Shown piece after piece: positions 12,511 through 24,775 of a stretch of DNA of 64,000 nt. Position 1 is the first letter of the stretch. Each line of letters begins with the position of its first letter. Source of the DNA: Sphagnum compactum. Lineage: Eukaryota > Bryophyta > Sphagnopsida > Sphagnales. The DNA is taken from positions 25,726,875-25,790,874 of the forward strand of contig OZ234495.1 in NCBI GenBank assembly GCA_965153455.1. The letters are read 5' to 3'. The notes below the pieces were generated by a model, which ran no database searches, was not told the origin of the DNA, and saw only the letters and a program-made list of their open reading frames with translations. A program made the translations under genes and the position numbers.

Positions 12511-15462
12511 TATGATGAAGAACATAGTTCAATATTAACAAATCTAACTATTTACACAAATTATCTCCTCCATGTGTGTGATAACAACATAACAATGTCT
12601 AAGAAATTGCATATGGTACCTTAGGACCATTGAGAGTGGTCAAGCATTTCTACAAACTTACTTGATGCATATTATAGTTTCAAGTCTATAACAACAAAAA
12701 TAAGTAATGAAAATATGAAGTACAATATTTAGTATATTAGTTAAAAAATATTCCATTTTATGTAAGTTCATTGATACAATGTAATTAGATCTACTAGGAT
12801 CCAAAGTGGTAGAAAAGAAATATATGTATAACTTGGGGGTTCCAAGAAACAAATGTGTCAAGCATGATTTTTTTAAACCTTAGAAACAATGTGTTACTTT
12901 GTGATGTTGCTATGATTTGGACTAACCCAAGTGTCTCATTGTTCCACCAATAAAGAACACAAGAGATAATCAATTCATCAAAGACCTTAGATCAATGCCT
13001 AAATTCAAGGTGCCTATCGTAATAAACATTTTAATGAGTCATTGGCTTTACACTACATAGTTCGTGTTCATAAGGTTAGTGTTAAGGACTCTGCTTAGTG
13101 CTTTAACTTCAACCACATCTTTGTTGGCCATGCAACATTTAGTAAAATACATTTATTTGCTAGATTTTCTTTAGATTACACACCTTTGACTACTTGAAGC
13201 TCAACTTTCAATCCTTGGATAGGGGCATATTGAACTTTTGTTTCAATGTGAAGAAGGTACTAACAAGGGAGCTGATGGAATTTAAGCAAGGTATTTCCCA
13301 TCGACTTATCCATGACTACCATTGATATGTTAAGTTGAAAAGGGTTAGGCATTAGATAGCTTAATTAGAAATAATGAAAGTGCCAATCCACTACAACTTT
13401 CTTGAAACAATTCACATGTCATCTTATGGTGACCGCATAGGATGTTATTTAAATGTATATTTTTCAAAGATCACATGAAAAAAAACTTTTTCATTTGGTA
13501 GCCACAAGATGTGAATAAAAGTTTAAATATTTCTTTTATGAATAGACCCTTTTATTGTGACAACAACAAAATCGTTTCAATCGCCATTGATTCAAAACCA
13601 CAAACCAAAAATGTTAAAAAGAAATGCATGAGGAGTTCAATTTCTTTAAGGTGTACCAAATTTCTATCACAATGTCACCTTTTTTTGTATTTTTATTTAG
13701 TCTTTTTTTTATGAAAATACACATTTATAGATGATTATGATAAAATCTAAAATTGTAGTGATCTAAAATATGATACTTATGAAATATTTCACACTTTTTG
13801 ATTCATTGATTTTGATGGGGATCAAAATATAAAAATAAAAAAGACTACAATAAGAACTAGGCCTTTTTTTGTCCTAGGTGATACATCTTAAATTTTTTTT
13901 GCCTATACAATATTTCAAAGTTGCCAAATCCTCAAACAAGCTAGGTATTTGGTTTTATGTTGTGCCTAGTTAGAACTCAAAACCTCTTTAAAAGATTGTA
14001 CACCTAAAAAAAGAAAAAATTAACTCGTCTTCCTAAAGCCGACACAATTTTAACCCATTTAAGTTGAGTTCATAATAAATTTAAAAATTTACATTACATG
14101 TTTTGGTAAGATTCCATATAAAACATTATTTTAGAACAGAGCCTGTCATGGTTGAGTTGCTTGTTTTTATTGGCCTTGCCTTGTAAGCAAGGATATAATG
14201 TTGAGATTCATTATAAAGTACACTAGCTTCAAGGGACTTTGTCCCTTAGTTTGTAGGTTATCTTCTCATTAGTTGACCATGACTTACAAGAATCTAAAAT
14301 AAAAAATTAAAGCTTGCTATTTTTGTCCATGAACATAAATATTTTTTTGAAATTTGATTTAAAATAAATAAATATGTGCCTTTCATTAAACAAGTGCTGA
14401 AAATAAACAAAATTCTCATGGCAGGGCCACGATGTGACACACACCTTGTTTATTTTTGGGTTATGTGTAGGAATGTGAAACCCACCCTTGCCTCCATCAA
14501 TGTGATGGTAGGAGGATTATAGATATAGCCTTAGGCTGGGAGGGTTCTAACTTTTTCTGCCTACTCTAGCCATATAGGCCTAGAAAGATGATAGATAGAG
14601 GCAGAGGGGAGCGTTTTTCCATTTTCAGCCCACTCTAGTTATAAGTAGAGGCCTAGGAGTAGGAGTGAGAGGGATGTTACATTTATCAACATTAAGAATA
14701 TTATGCTTGCCTATCCCATAACATCCTTCCCACTCTTAGGAGTAGGCATAAGATCCCTCCACTTTCTTAAAAGGCGTATCCATGGATACAAGGTGCCCTA
14801 TAAATACACTAGGAAATTACTCCAAGTGCTTTACTTGTACAGTGGTACTTGTTGGTAAATGTAGTTAGTATTTGAGTTATATGGTTGTGCAGCCCTAGTA
14901 CAGCCTACTATGTATGCACTAGACCTAACTAATTGTGTAGTAGGACAATATAGTTTGCTCTACTGAAAGAAACGAACATTTTGGGGTTGGCCCGAGATGC
15001 AATTTCCACTCAAAGGCTAATTCAAGGAGGATAGACGAAAAGGTATTGCACACACAAATCCTTCTTTTGCAATTCATTTTAAGTAGGAGTTGGGGGTTCC
15101 TAAAGTAAGTGCCCACTCAAGGCAAAGTTAAGGGGCACTTACTTTGGGAACAAGGCTGCACCTCTCCTCTGGTGTTACTGAGCATAAAAATTGATGAAAT
15201 TATTAAGTAATTAATTAATTTTTCCCTCTTGATACCCACTCCTATGGTACCCACTGGGTATCATGAGAAAAAATGAAAAAAATGACAGCAAAAGAATGCT
15301 CATACACTTGCCTCTTGCGCATGACATATTACACTTTGTAAGCATACCTCCACATACACTAGAAAATTTGTTGAAGGTTTTTAGAATGTTTGAAGCATGC
15401 TACTGAGAGTGGTGTAAGCATGTTACCATTCTCCTTAATTAAAACTCTGACCTGGATTGTAA
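12511..15462. other. gene-free intergenic DNA with an LTR-like patch
   Basis: No gene was recognised. The part at 14430-14930 is less AT-rich, has a TATA-like CTATAAATACA near 14796 and purine/pyrimidine-rich blocks. It could be an old solo LTR, but no matching TG...CA ends or target duplication were found. Confidence 0.4.
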
Positions 15463-15809
15463 TCTACTATATTAATTCAGTAAATTTGTCTGTGCGTCTG
15501 TCTGACACGACAATTCTGCTGCAATTCTATGGTAGAACTGGCCTCTGCATTTTCTATGGCAAAATCGGGCAATGCATTTTCTATGACAGGGCTTGGTAAT
15601 GGGGTGGGGGGGGCCAGCACGGGGCGTGAAGTTAATTATATATAATAGGGGAACGGGAGAGGGGGGGGGATTAACGGGTTAAAGAATCGGAGTAAAAAAT
15701 GCGAAGGACGAGAGGGGTCAACAAGGTAAAGAACCGGAGTGGGCAATGGGAAGGACCAGGCGGGGGGGGGGAGCTCGACAGGTGCATTATGCACCGGGTT
15801 CACACTAGT
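15463..15809 (+). mobile_element. short non-autonomous Helitron
   Basis: The 5' end begins TCTACTATATTAATTCAG and runs into a GTCTGTGCGTCTGTCTGAC tract, the usual look of plant Helitron left ends. The 3' end has the hairpin GGTGCATTATGCACC, then 10 nt, then CTAGT. The element lies between A (15462) and T (15810), matching insertion into an AT dinucleotide without target duplication. The 347-bp interior is G-rich (several runs of 7-10 G) and has no Rep/helicase coding. It must be mobilised in trans. All four Helitron signatures agree. Confidence 0.8.
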
Positions 15810-17169
15810 TTCTAATAATTTCTTTAGCCATGGGATATCTAGGATGGGTGAAGATAAAAACACAACAGCCATCTATCTACCCAGGTAATAGACAAAAGCA
15901 AGAAAAGTTCTTTCAACTCTGGAACAAGAGCACTAATTAATATCTTGCCTGAGAAAAAAAGAAGGGGACAGCCCCTGAAATAAGAGGAACCCTAAAAGCA
16001 TTTTGGCAAGTACCTGGTCCTGTGCACAGTGAGCCCAAGCTAGCTCCTAACCATGAGAAATGAGAAAAGAATTCAAGTTGACTTGGTGGGGCGGAGAGCT
16101 AGTCAGGTCTGGTCTGCTGTTGTGCTTCCAGAAAAAAAGAAAAAAGAAAAACGAAGAAGAAAAGAAAAGATGTTGTGGGGGTAACCCAAACCCTTAGAAA
16201 ATCTAGATCACATGCCAAAGTTATTTGGCACATCTGTATTACATTTGAAGGCAATGGTATGTTGAACTTGCTCTTGAATATGGTATGCTAGAATTTTTTT
16301 GTCAGGTCTTTTACAAAACAGTTGGCACCATGGCATCCTGACTGGGCACTTTTGTCCATGCAAAATTTAAGACCATTACCTTGCTTCTGAAGACCTCCTC
16401 AGGTGTTTCTAGTGTATTTAGAGAGCACATTGCAAAGTGCAATAACTTGAGAAGCATTTCAGAAAATGAAATGCCCATGTGGTATTTTCTCATGATACCC
16501 AGCAGGTCCCTTCTGTATACCTACCCAGCAGGTAACATGAGAAAATTATTAAAAAAAATCAGAGCCCGGTCTTTATGCTTGGTAAAGCTCTCAACGGCAA
16601 GTTTTAGTGGAATCAGGCATGCACTGGGCCCTTAATCGGGTAAAGCAGCCCATGGCCTCTGGCTTTACCCTCACAATATTTGCCCCTTATGTATGTATGC
16701 ATTGTAGGTTGAAATTTTCCTGACGGTCGGCCTTTTAACTTCCAAGGAAATGAGATTTGCATGTCTGCCCTTGAATGCATCAGGCGTCAGTTAGGTCACG
16801 TGATCACTCATCAGCTTTCACAGTGAGCTGGTCGCAACTTGCAGCAGCTCTAGTACAATCATCAAGCTTCTGATCAATGCTGCCTCATGGGAGTTACAAG
16901 AACTTGGAATCTTGAGCAGTTTTTGAAGGTAGGTACTAGGTATACCGACTCATGAGCGTGGAAAAAGTCAAGCACATGCTGGAGTTTTGCAAGAGCATTA
17001 AGAGGTGGAAGAGGAGGGGAAAAAAAACAGAGAATATGTAGAACAGGGAGAGAAGACAGTTGAAGAAGTGTGAAGGCAGCAGGATTTGTAGTTTTTCTTT
17101 TTTGGGTTTGGATTTGTAAAAGAAGGAAGAGAATAAGAGATTGGGTATTGTGCTTCTTCAGCTGCATTA
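15810..17169. other. 5' flank of the tetraspanin gene
   Basis: No second gene was recognised. The sequence becomes less AT-rich toward 17170. A segment around 16480-16550 (CTCATGATACCCAGCAGGT) resembles 15225-15280 (GATACCCACT, GTATCATGAGAAAA), a weak local repeat. Open frames here lack family signatures. Confidence 0.45.
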
Positions 17170-18716
17170 ATGGGTTGTAGCAATTTCTTGACGGGGTTTT
17201 TGAACTTCGTTACGTTTGTGTTGTCACTCCCTATCATCGGAGTTGGCATCTGGCTGGCAAAGCAGCACAATACGGTTTGCATTCGTTTCCTGCAATGGCC
17301 GGTCATAATTATTGGGGTCTTCATCCTGCTGGTGTCATTTGCTGGCATGGTGGGTGCATGGTGCAGAGTCTCGTGTCTCTTGTGGGTGTACCTTTTCGTG
17401 ATGCTTCTGCTTATTCTTCTCCTCTTCGTTTTTACAATTTTCGCATTCGCCGTGACCAACGCCGGCGCGGGACACGCCTTGTCAGGGAAAGGGTACAAGG
17501 AGTACCACCTCGGGGACTATTCCACCTGGCTTCAAAGGAAGGTGGACAACCCATCCTATAGAGACAAGATCAAGAGCTGTCTCAGCGATGCTAAGGTTTG
17601 CAACGACTTGGATAACGAGTACCCGACCTTCGCCAAGTTCAACGCTGCTTCTCTCTCACCCATTGAGGTATATATATTTTCTTTCCCTTTTACTACTCTT
17701 TGTTTCGTTCCTTTTTGTTTTGCTAGGTATTTCCGATTTCTGAGGGCCATCTCTCGCACTGCTAACTCTTGCACGGGCAGAAACCTTGTATACGATGGTA
17801 AAAAATGCCATTGTCAAACTGCTTACAGCAGCAGATCCTTGGACAATACCCAGAACCTCCTCGACATGGCATTGAAGCAGCTCACATATTCATCTGGGCA
17901 TAGAGTTAGTTGCCAAAACTGGCTGGTCAACACTCCTTTCTAAACTTATACAACTGTGCCTCCATCCTGGAGACTACTGTGGTGTGCTATCGATGCAGTC
18001 ATGTCTGTGAGTCTTGCAGACGATTTCTTCCTGTTTTTTTGCAACAATATGTGCAGGTATGAAAGGCCTGGAAGGTTCCCTCCTGTCAGTCCTAACTGTG
18101 CTTTCCTCTGACAATGGATTTCAATTACAATTCAAAAGATGCAAGCCTCTACAACTCCATGTTGAGCAGTAGTGGTGGGGCTGGCTACGCCCCAGCTTCC
18201 ACCACTTTTGGACCCCTCAACTATTACCACTTAAGATATTTTATATGTTATTTGGTAGCTGAAGGATGACTTTGAGTTCAGCTCAAGATCATTGAGATTT
18301 TGAACTAGACCATGCCCTTCTTCTCCTTATTTTCTTTGTCTTATTTTGTTGCCCCCCCTCTTTTTCAGGTGCACATCAGAAAGCTGACAATATTGTTTTT
18401 TGTTTGATTGCAGTCAGGATGTTGCAAGCCACCTTCCAGTTGTAATTTCATATTTGTGAATGCAACAATCTGGCAAGGAACTCCACCACCATCTGCAGAA
18501 GACCCAGACTGTGTGGTTTGGAGCAATGCCAACCTTTGCTACAACTGCGATTCATGCAAAGCTGGAGTCCTGCAGAACGTAAAACAGGACTGGCGAAAGG
18601 TGGCAATTGTAAACATAATTGTGCTTGTGTTTCTTATCATTGCATACTCTGTTGGTTGCTGTGCTTTCCGCAACAACAGGTGGGAAGGTGGTTCAGGTGG
18701 TGGCTATGGCAAGTAA
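17170..18716 (+). CDS. tetraspanin (plant TET family), two exons
   Basis: A four-pass plasma-membrane scaffold protein that organises other membrane proteins into microdomains. Exon 1 is 17170-17667 and exon 2 is 18414-18716. They join in phase 0 across a 746-bp GT-AG intron (GTATAT ... TTGCAG), giving 266 residues, the usual plant TET length. The intron lies just before the GCCK motif (SGCCKPP, residues 167-173), a position I know as typical of plant tetraspanins. Membrane segments are at about 10-30, 41-64, 68-95 and 229-249. The large loop (about 96-228) carries the cysteine set KSC, VCND, GCC, PDC and CYNCDSC. The start ATG opens MGCSNFLTGFLNF, a typical TET N-terminus. The tail is glycine-rich (GGSGGGYGK). 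No lesion is visible. The first exon stays open into the intron up to 17943, so a naive ORF call would be wrong. Confidence 0.92.
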
Positions 18717-19635
18717 GTGTAGAGTGAGGCATGTGTTTAGGACTATTGAGTCTAGCCCCATGTTTCGAGAATATCCTATACCCCTGGGCCTTTCCCATTG
18801 TAAAGCACTCAGTGAATTTGATCATGAGCTTCAAGTAGGAGGCTGGAGCTAGAGTCACATTTCACCTGCAAGAGGTCTCGTGTTTTCTGAGGATGCATCA
18901 TTAATGGGTATACAGTGCACTCCAAATATGCCAGGAAATTTCTCTGAGTGCTTTTACAGCTAGCAACCATCATAAGTCTTGGGTGTACATTCTGAACTTC
19001 TGACTTCAAATTTTGATTCTGAACTTCGGTTTAGGGTTTAGGATTCATTAGATTTTGACTTTTAAGAATTCCACAAACTGGTGGGTGGAAAATCTGCAGT
19101 CCCAAGCCAAAAAACTCAAGATTTGAACTCATGACCTTCCTGTTGCATGGTGAAAATTTCTACCTTTCTAGTACAAACACATTTTTTCTATTTTGAAGAG
19201 TTTTTGAAGTTTCTTCTCAAATGGTTGAAAATTTACATTTTTAAAATTGAGGATATAAGACCCCATTTCCTTTGATGTTAAAGTATTCTCAGTAATTTGT
19301 GGGGACAACCGCAATGGAAGCTGTAACCCTAAAGAAAATACCGGAGCAACAAACATCAGCACACGGTAGTACTGTAAGAGGAGTACCTGCAAAAATTCTG
19401 CTTCACACATCCATCAGGTACGACACTGGAAGTTCTGTATAAGAAGTGCTCTGTCACATTCTGTGTCAAAACCTTTTGCTTCTTCTTCCCTTATAGAGAC
19501 AAGGTTGCAAAAATGAGGTAATACTTGGCAGCTAAATGGGCAGGTGAACATCTGAGCCCAGACACAGTCCATCTCCCATCAGTCCATCATATACTACTAA
19601 CCTTGCTACCCTACTCGGTGCTTCAATAACTAACA
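18717..19635. other. convergent 3' intergenic region
   Basis: Space between the 3' ends of the tetraspanin (+) and GrpE (-) genes. It should hold the 3' UTRs of both. No further coding sequence, RNA gene or clear repeat is visible. Confidence 0.5.
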
Positions 19636-21416
19636 TTAGTCAGACCTGAGGGCTTCATCCAAGGGTAGGTCCAAGGAGGCTGACGCTGGACCTGGACCTG
19701 CAGAGACTTTCACCATAGCAGGCCTCAGCAGTTTATCACCTATTTTAAACCCTCTCTGGAATTCTTCAATTACTATACCTTCTGTATACACTGTTGAGTC
19801 CTCCCGCATGATTGATTCGTGTACCTACACCATACAAAACATCAGAACCATCAACCATCTGAATGTGGGTGTTCTACTAGGAAACAAATGCTCCAGTCAC
19901 TCGGACAGGTCCAACGGTCCAACAATCCCACAATTTTGTCCATATGAATAATCACATAGTCCACAACAACCACACAACTGTAAGCTCATCCCCTAAAACA
20001 AGAGAGCACAATGAGATCAGAAAATAACAGGGCCAACTGATGAGGAGATAGATGCACATTGTGCTTTTGCTATGTCCACAGCTGTAAACATTACCTCCTT
20101 ACTACACATGCTTAAGGTGCCCAGTAAGTTGACAAAGAACTATTGAAATTTTCAAAATGTGTGAAGTTAAATCAGAGACAATTATGACAAGAGACTCAAA
20201 TTCCAGAAAAGATGTGGGAGTCAACAAGTTAATCTACCTTGGGATCAAACTCCTTGCCAACAGTATCAACACCCAATGTGTTCATAATTTCTACAAACTG
20301 CTTGTATATGCCCTGGTAGCTGTTATCAATCTTCTCCTCTCCTTCAGTCTCTGTTTTGATGGATGTCTTTGTCCTTTCAAAATTGTCCACCATCGGCAAC
20401 AAGCTTTCAATGACTTCCCCCCTTACATTGGCTGCTGTGGACACCCGGTCCTGCTCTGCCCGCTTTCTGTAGTTGTCAAAATCTGCATTCAGGCGCAGAA
20501 ACCTGTCCTTACCAACAGAAACCTCCTCAGTAAGGCTTGTCAATTGCTGGGCCAGAGATCCTCTCTCATTCTCCATTGCCTAAAACTGGGCTTCCAGATC
20601 ATAAATAGCTGCCCCATCATTTGCAGCTAAAGCCTCTCTAAAACCCTGGAGCCATAACTGTGTTACTGATTCCTCTTTGTTAGCTACATCATTATCACTT
20701 TCACTTGTGCTCCCCTCCTCTTCTGTCTCATCCTCAGCAGCTTGCTGCAAATTTATCCATGCCCAACAAAATTCAGATGAATGGATTGTATGTGAATACA
20801 AGATTTCAAGTTAAAGATTAGAGAAGAACAGGCACAAAATAACTTAGACTGGTGCACTCCATCCAGGCCAAAACACTTTGCAACACGCATGACGTGTACA
20901 ATCGATCTGGTTAGTCATACTGAATACTTGTAGAGAATATGTGCAACCAGATATGTGCAAAACAAAGCCTGGTCTGGTAAAAGTACCAATCATTACGCTG
21001 AAAGGAGAGCTTCCATGCGTTGAAATGCAGGTTTCAAGACATGCATTCAAAATTAGAGGGCACAAATCTCAAAACCCTAAAACCACGGAATTTTTTTTCC
21101 TGTGATGGAAAACGATTGTAAAGTCGTTGTAGTGGTTCTCTTCTGAATTGCACTGCACAAAGCTATCAAAACATCCTGTTCAAAAAAACGAAGAGTAACT
21201 CACCCGAGCTTCAGATTGCACGGATTTCTGCGCCACAAACACGGGCCGCCGCTGCCTTTAGCTCTGGAGCTGCTGGAGCCAGCTTGTAGACCTAAAACTG
21301 CACAAACACATTTGACCAGGAAATGAGGCTCTAGGCGAAGAAGAAAGAGATAGCGACGTCTGTGGCATGCGCATCGGCGATCCTACAATCGCCCCCGTGC
21401 CGAAAACCGTTGCCAT
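19636..21416 (-). pseudogene. chloroplast GrpE nucleotide-exchange factor (CGE type), two in-frame stops
   Basis: GrpE releases ADP from Hsp70; the plastid form serves stromal Hsp70. Exon 1 is 21416-21204 (transit-peptide-like, opening MATVFGTGAIVGSP, donor CGG|GTGAGT). Exon 2 is 20744-20238 (acceptor TTTGCAG; acidic stretch, coiled coil, then DFDNYRKRAEQDR and the NSYQGIYKQF region). Exon 3 is 19824-19636 (HESIMREDST, LLRPAMVKVSAGPGP, ending RSD-stop). All junctions are phase 0. In that frame, codon 53 is TAA (21260-21258) and exon 2 codon 55 is TAG (20582-20580, between EAQF and AMENERG). Each could derive from a Gln codon by one C-to-T change. An in-phase GT...TTTTAG pair (20666-20580, 87 nt) could in principle splice out the second stop, but it would delete conserved coding sequence. 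Otherwise all exons and splice sites are preserved, so decay is recent or there is an assembly problem. Confidence 0.75.
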
Positions 21417-21458
21417 AGCCGAAAACGAAAAACGCCACCACTTCTCCACCCATACAAA

Positions 21459-21461
<3 letters not shown>

Positions 21462-21497
<36 letters not shown>

Positions 21498-21506
21498 CCT
21501 CCCTCT
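21462..21506. repeat. (CT)n microsatellite in GrpE 5' region
   Basis: About 32 bp of CT repeats followed by CCCT repeats, 46-90 bp upstream of the GrpE start codon. It probably lies in the 5' UTR or promoter. A comparable CT tract lies upstream of the flippase copy at 29.7 kb. Confidence 0.7.
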
Positions 21507-22269
21507 AAAAGCTTTCCCAAATTCTCTTTTTCGGGTCAAAAATTTATCAAGGAGCCTCGCTCTCTTTGTTTCCTTCCCCCTCCCTCCCTCTCCTGCTGCA
21601 GCAACGATCAAGCGCAAAAACGCCCTCTTCCCGTCGCTGTCTTTTTGTGCGCTCACAACGCACACGAGGCACCCGCAGAGAGACTGACAAGCAAGCAGGT
21701 ATGTAAGCAGACAGGAAGGTACAAAGAGAGGTCTAGTAGGCTGCACTTTGGGACGTCCTGTAACACTGTAAGTGGGCACAAGCAAGGTCCAATTTCAGTC
21801 CTTCGGACAACACTAAGAAGGCTTTACACTTTTACACTTCGGATTTGAGGTTCGTCTTTTTATAGGGTTGCATGGACTTCGGAACATCCTTTTTGGACTT
21901 GAGGTGCTCCTACCATCCATGGTGCCATTCTTTAGTAATCCTTTGCACAACATTGGATCAAGAATTTGCAGAATATTAGTTTGTTTTCTTAACTTATTGG
22001 CTTTTATGGAAAAAGAGTGAATTATTCTTGAACATACACAAGTGATGAGGAGGTGTAAGGAAAATGGAGGCAAGAAAGAAAAATGAATAAAGAGTACTTG
22101 AAAATTCTCATGTATGAAGTTGTGCTATTTAATGTTCTTCAAAACAATCAATGTATGTGTGCAGACTCCATTCCATATTTTGTTGTTGTTTGCATGGTTC
22201 AAGTTAGCACGCTTTTACTTCATTTCAGGACTACAGAACAATGTAAGTATTTTTATTCCGTCCCACATT
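21507..22269. other. 5' flank of GrpE, no gene seen
   Basis: GC content falls away from the GrpE start. Open frames at 21645-22073 have no recognisable similarity. Confidence 0.45.
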
Positions 22270-22365
22270 TTGAGGAATGTTCACCAGGTGTTTGTGTGAA
22301 CTATGAATCCATTTTTTGGGAACTTCAAGGAACATTTCCTTTCTGAACTGTTGGTAGTTTGAAGT
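22270..22365 (+). repeat. dispersed repeat, copy A (partner 41693-41786)
   Basis: Shares AATGTTCACCAGGTGTT, a TTTTTTGGG(A/G)ACTTCA word and GGAACATTTC with 41693-41786, in the same order and orientation. Similarity begins weakly some 40 bp earlier. Nature unknown. Confidence 0.55.
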
Positions 22366-23423
22366 TTTGAGAAAGTAAGCAATGAGCCACTTGTTGCATT
22401 TGTGTCCTTGATTGACGAAGTCTAATGTTGTTGAGTTTTTTGGGTCTTCTTGCTGCAATCGATCACACTTCTAGGCTGAGCTTATGATCACAAACGCAAG
22501 GAAGCATAAAGTCTCAGGACATAGAAGCAAAGCTATGCGGTTGCTGATTGGAGTGAATAGACAGTTATATAGCAATTTCAACACAATTCATGAGAAGATG
22601 ATCCATCAAAATCTGTCAAACAGCATCAGAGACATGCAAGTTTAATCAAGGGTGATCGTTGCTCAAATTAATTTCACACAGTCCTAAACCCAAATTTAAA
22701 CTAACTTATTGACCTTATAATCACCCTATACAATTAATCAAACATTATTTCACAATAATTGAACTTATTAACAATTAATACCTTTAAAATCTTAATGCAC
22801 ATGCTATTTTTTATTAAATTTTTGAAATATTGGATATTTACACATACCTTATATTAATTATAATTTTATTTTCAAAATATAAGTAACCCTATTTTTTAAC
22901 TAATTAACTTATAATTCTTATTCGATAATCAATATATTGCACCTTATATTTTTATTCACGTATTATTATTATTTTTCCGAGTAATGTTCCCCCGGGTCCA
23001 AAGATCAATGTGTACATTTATGAAATAGTTAACAAAGATTTGATAATTTTACGAAAGGTTTTTTGATTGATTCTCATATTTTAAATTGAAAATTATTATT
23101 ATATATCACTAATTTGGCTTTTAGATTTTTTGAAACCCATTATTGTATCTTAGAATTGGTTATTTGACTATTTGAAAGTTGCGGTTACATATGTTTAAAA
23201 ACCACCTTTAAAAGCCTTGGTTATTAAGCTCCATTTGTGATAATCATTCAACATTGGTTGTTGTCAATCGTGAATGGCTTTTAGTTTAATGGTGTTTGAT
23301 GATAACCAATGATCTTATGAGAGAAATTATTAGTTGTTACCAGTGTTAGGTGGTTTTTATTTTATTAAAAACCTCTAGGTTTGGGTTTTTATATTTTAAA
23401 ATTGAAATTTGTGAAAAATCAAA
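22366..23423. other. gene-free AT-rich DNA
   Basis: No coding or RNA gene was recognised. A short CCCCCGGG word at 22988 is the only GC-rich point. Confidence 0.45.
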
Positions 23424-23650
23424 GTCTTCCATTATATAAAAGATTGAAAATAGTCAATACAAATAAGTAAAAGAAAATAATAATGTTCAAAAACTAACAC
23501 CCTAAGACAATAGGAGTGGAACTAATAAGAAATTTCAAGGGATGAAGTTGGAATGAATAGAGCAGGTACTTATAAAGATTAAACACTCTTGATTACCAAA
23601 TAGTAATATTAACGTTAATAGGTGTACACATTTGTCACATAAAAAAATCA
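23424..23650 (+). repeat. dispersed 225-bp repeat, copy A (partner 36868-37095)
   Basis: Colinear with 36868-37095: TCTTCCATTATA, AAATAA(G/A)TAAAAGA, GAATAATGTT-like, AACACCCTAAGACAATA against GACACCTTAAAACAATA, GAACTAATAAGA, then GATTACCAAATAGTAATATTAA against GACTAACAAATGATAATATCAA. Same orientation, moderately diverged, no reading frame. Confidence 0.65.
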
Positions 23651-23939
23651 ACTTGAAATAAAATGGAACCCATTTGGGTATTCAACTAATGTGTTAACAA
23701 AGAAGTAGGAAATTAATTCAATCATGTGCATGTTACTATTTTGACTAATGGAGTTTCTAATTAAATGGGATTAGTAGTTTCTAGAACTGCTAAGCAACAG
23801 ACTTGTCATATGTTTGCACAACTCCATTGAAAAGTGACTTGACCACATCACAAAGTGGGGACCCCTTTGTATTAGTGCTATTTAAGTGCTTTCACAATAC
23901 TTTTACAAGATGTCCAAGGTTTAGTGCTTTGTTCGTGTA

Positions 23940-24530
23940 AAATAGGCATTGAAACAATTTAGATTGTATTGATTTAATTTCGGTATTGTTTCAATGATAA
24001 TTGATGTAGCATCATATTTGCATTGTATTTATGTTGTTTGCCATGTTGTATTCACATTATGTCCATATTGTAATGATATTGCATTAGTATTATGATAATA
24101 TTGGATATGCATTTTTAGTTGTAAATGATACAATGTTGTTACAATATGGTTACAAACTCTATTATTGTATTGATTTTATATTGTATTCATGTTGTCTATA
24201 TTTTGTATTTATGTTGTACTCATATTTTTTCAACATCATATTTGCATTGCATGTGCATTGTTGAACATAGGGGATGCAATGTTGCAACAACATAGCTACA
24301 AACTAGATATTCAATATTGACTCAATGTTGTATTCTTGTTGTTTATGTTATTGTATCTATGTTATAATCATACTTTCTCAACATTGTATTTGTATTGTTT
24401 GTGTGTTGTTGAAGGTAGGTGATGTAATGTTGCAACAACACAATTGCAAATTGGATATTCAATAGTGAATCAATATTGTATTCATGTTTATTATGATGTT
24501 GTAAATGTGTTATAGGCACACCACAACAAA
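23940..24530. repeat. TTGTATT/GTTGTA low-complexity repeat block
   Basis: The block repeats words such as TTGTATTCATGTTGTT, ACAATGTTG and TGCAACAACA, with two longer echoes (24240-24330 and 24380-24470 share GTTGAA(C/G)(A/G)TAGG(G/T)GATG, ATGTTGCAACAACA and a GATATTCAATA word). A similar block lies on the other side of the flippase copy at 30160-30690. Confidence 0.5.
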
Positions 24531-24775
24531 AGCATTTAGAAATTGCATATGTGCCATTGGTTGCAAGAATTGTGACGACTTCTTAAACTGTCATAGTTTT
24601 GGATCACAAGATCGCAAAAAGAAGCAGTTACACAATACAAAGGAGATAATGAAATGTTGACCTTGAGATGATTGAGTCAACCTGCCAACTATAAACAAGA
24701 TATGACACACAACTGACACCCCCAAAAAACCATGTTCAAAAACTATTTGAACCAAAGAGAAAAACAGATCCATGC
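24531..24775. other. sequence abutting the 3' break of the flippase copy
   Basis: On the minus strand this should hold the next flippase intron or exon, but no AVMASD-like continuation is found here or further down to 21.5 kb. The minus-strand open frame at 24591-24773 has no flippase similarity. Confidence 0.5.

Noticed and set aside
14430-14930. Solo LTR
   Set aside because: TATA-like word and changed composition only; no paired TG/CA ends and no target duplication.
16998-17498. 166-residue minus-strand frame overlapping the tetraspanin start
   Set aside because: Antisense shadow of tetraspanin exon 1; Lys/Arg/Thr-rich with no family signature.
17668-17943. Read-through of tetraspanin exon 1 as a single 257-residue protein
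   Set aside because: A GTATAT donor at 17668 and the SGCCKPP exon at 18414 restore the full family length in phase; the extra residues match nothing.
19636-21416. Reassignment of TAA/TAG to Gln, as in some ulvophycean algae, to explain the GrpE stops
   Set aside because: Other genes here end at family-typical positions with TAA or TAG (tetraspanin GGGYGK-TAA, phosphoesterase SASM-TAG), and the PPR copy has a TAG where Glu is expected.
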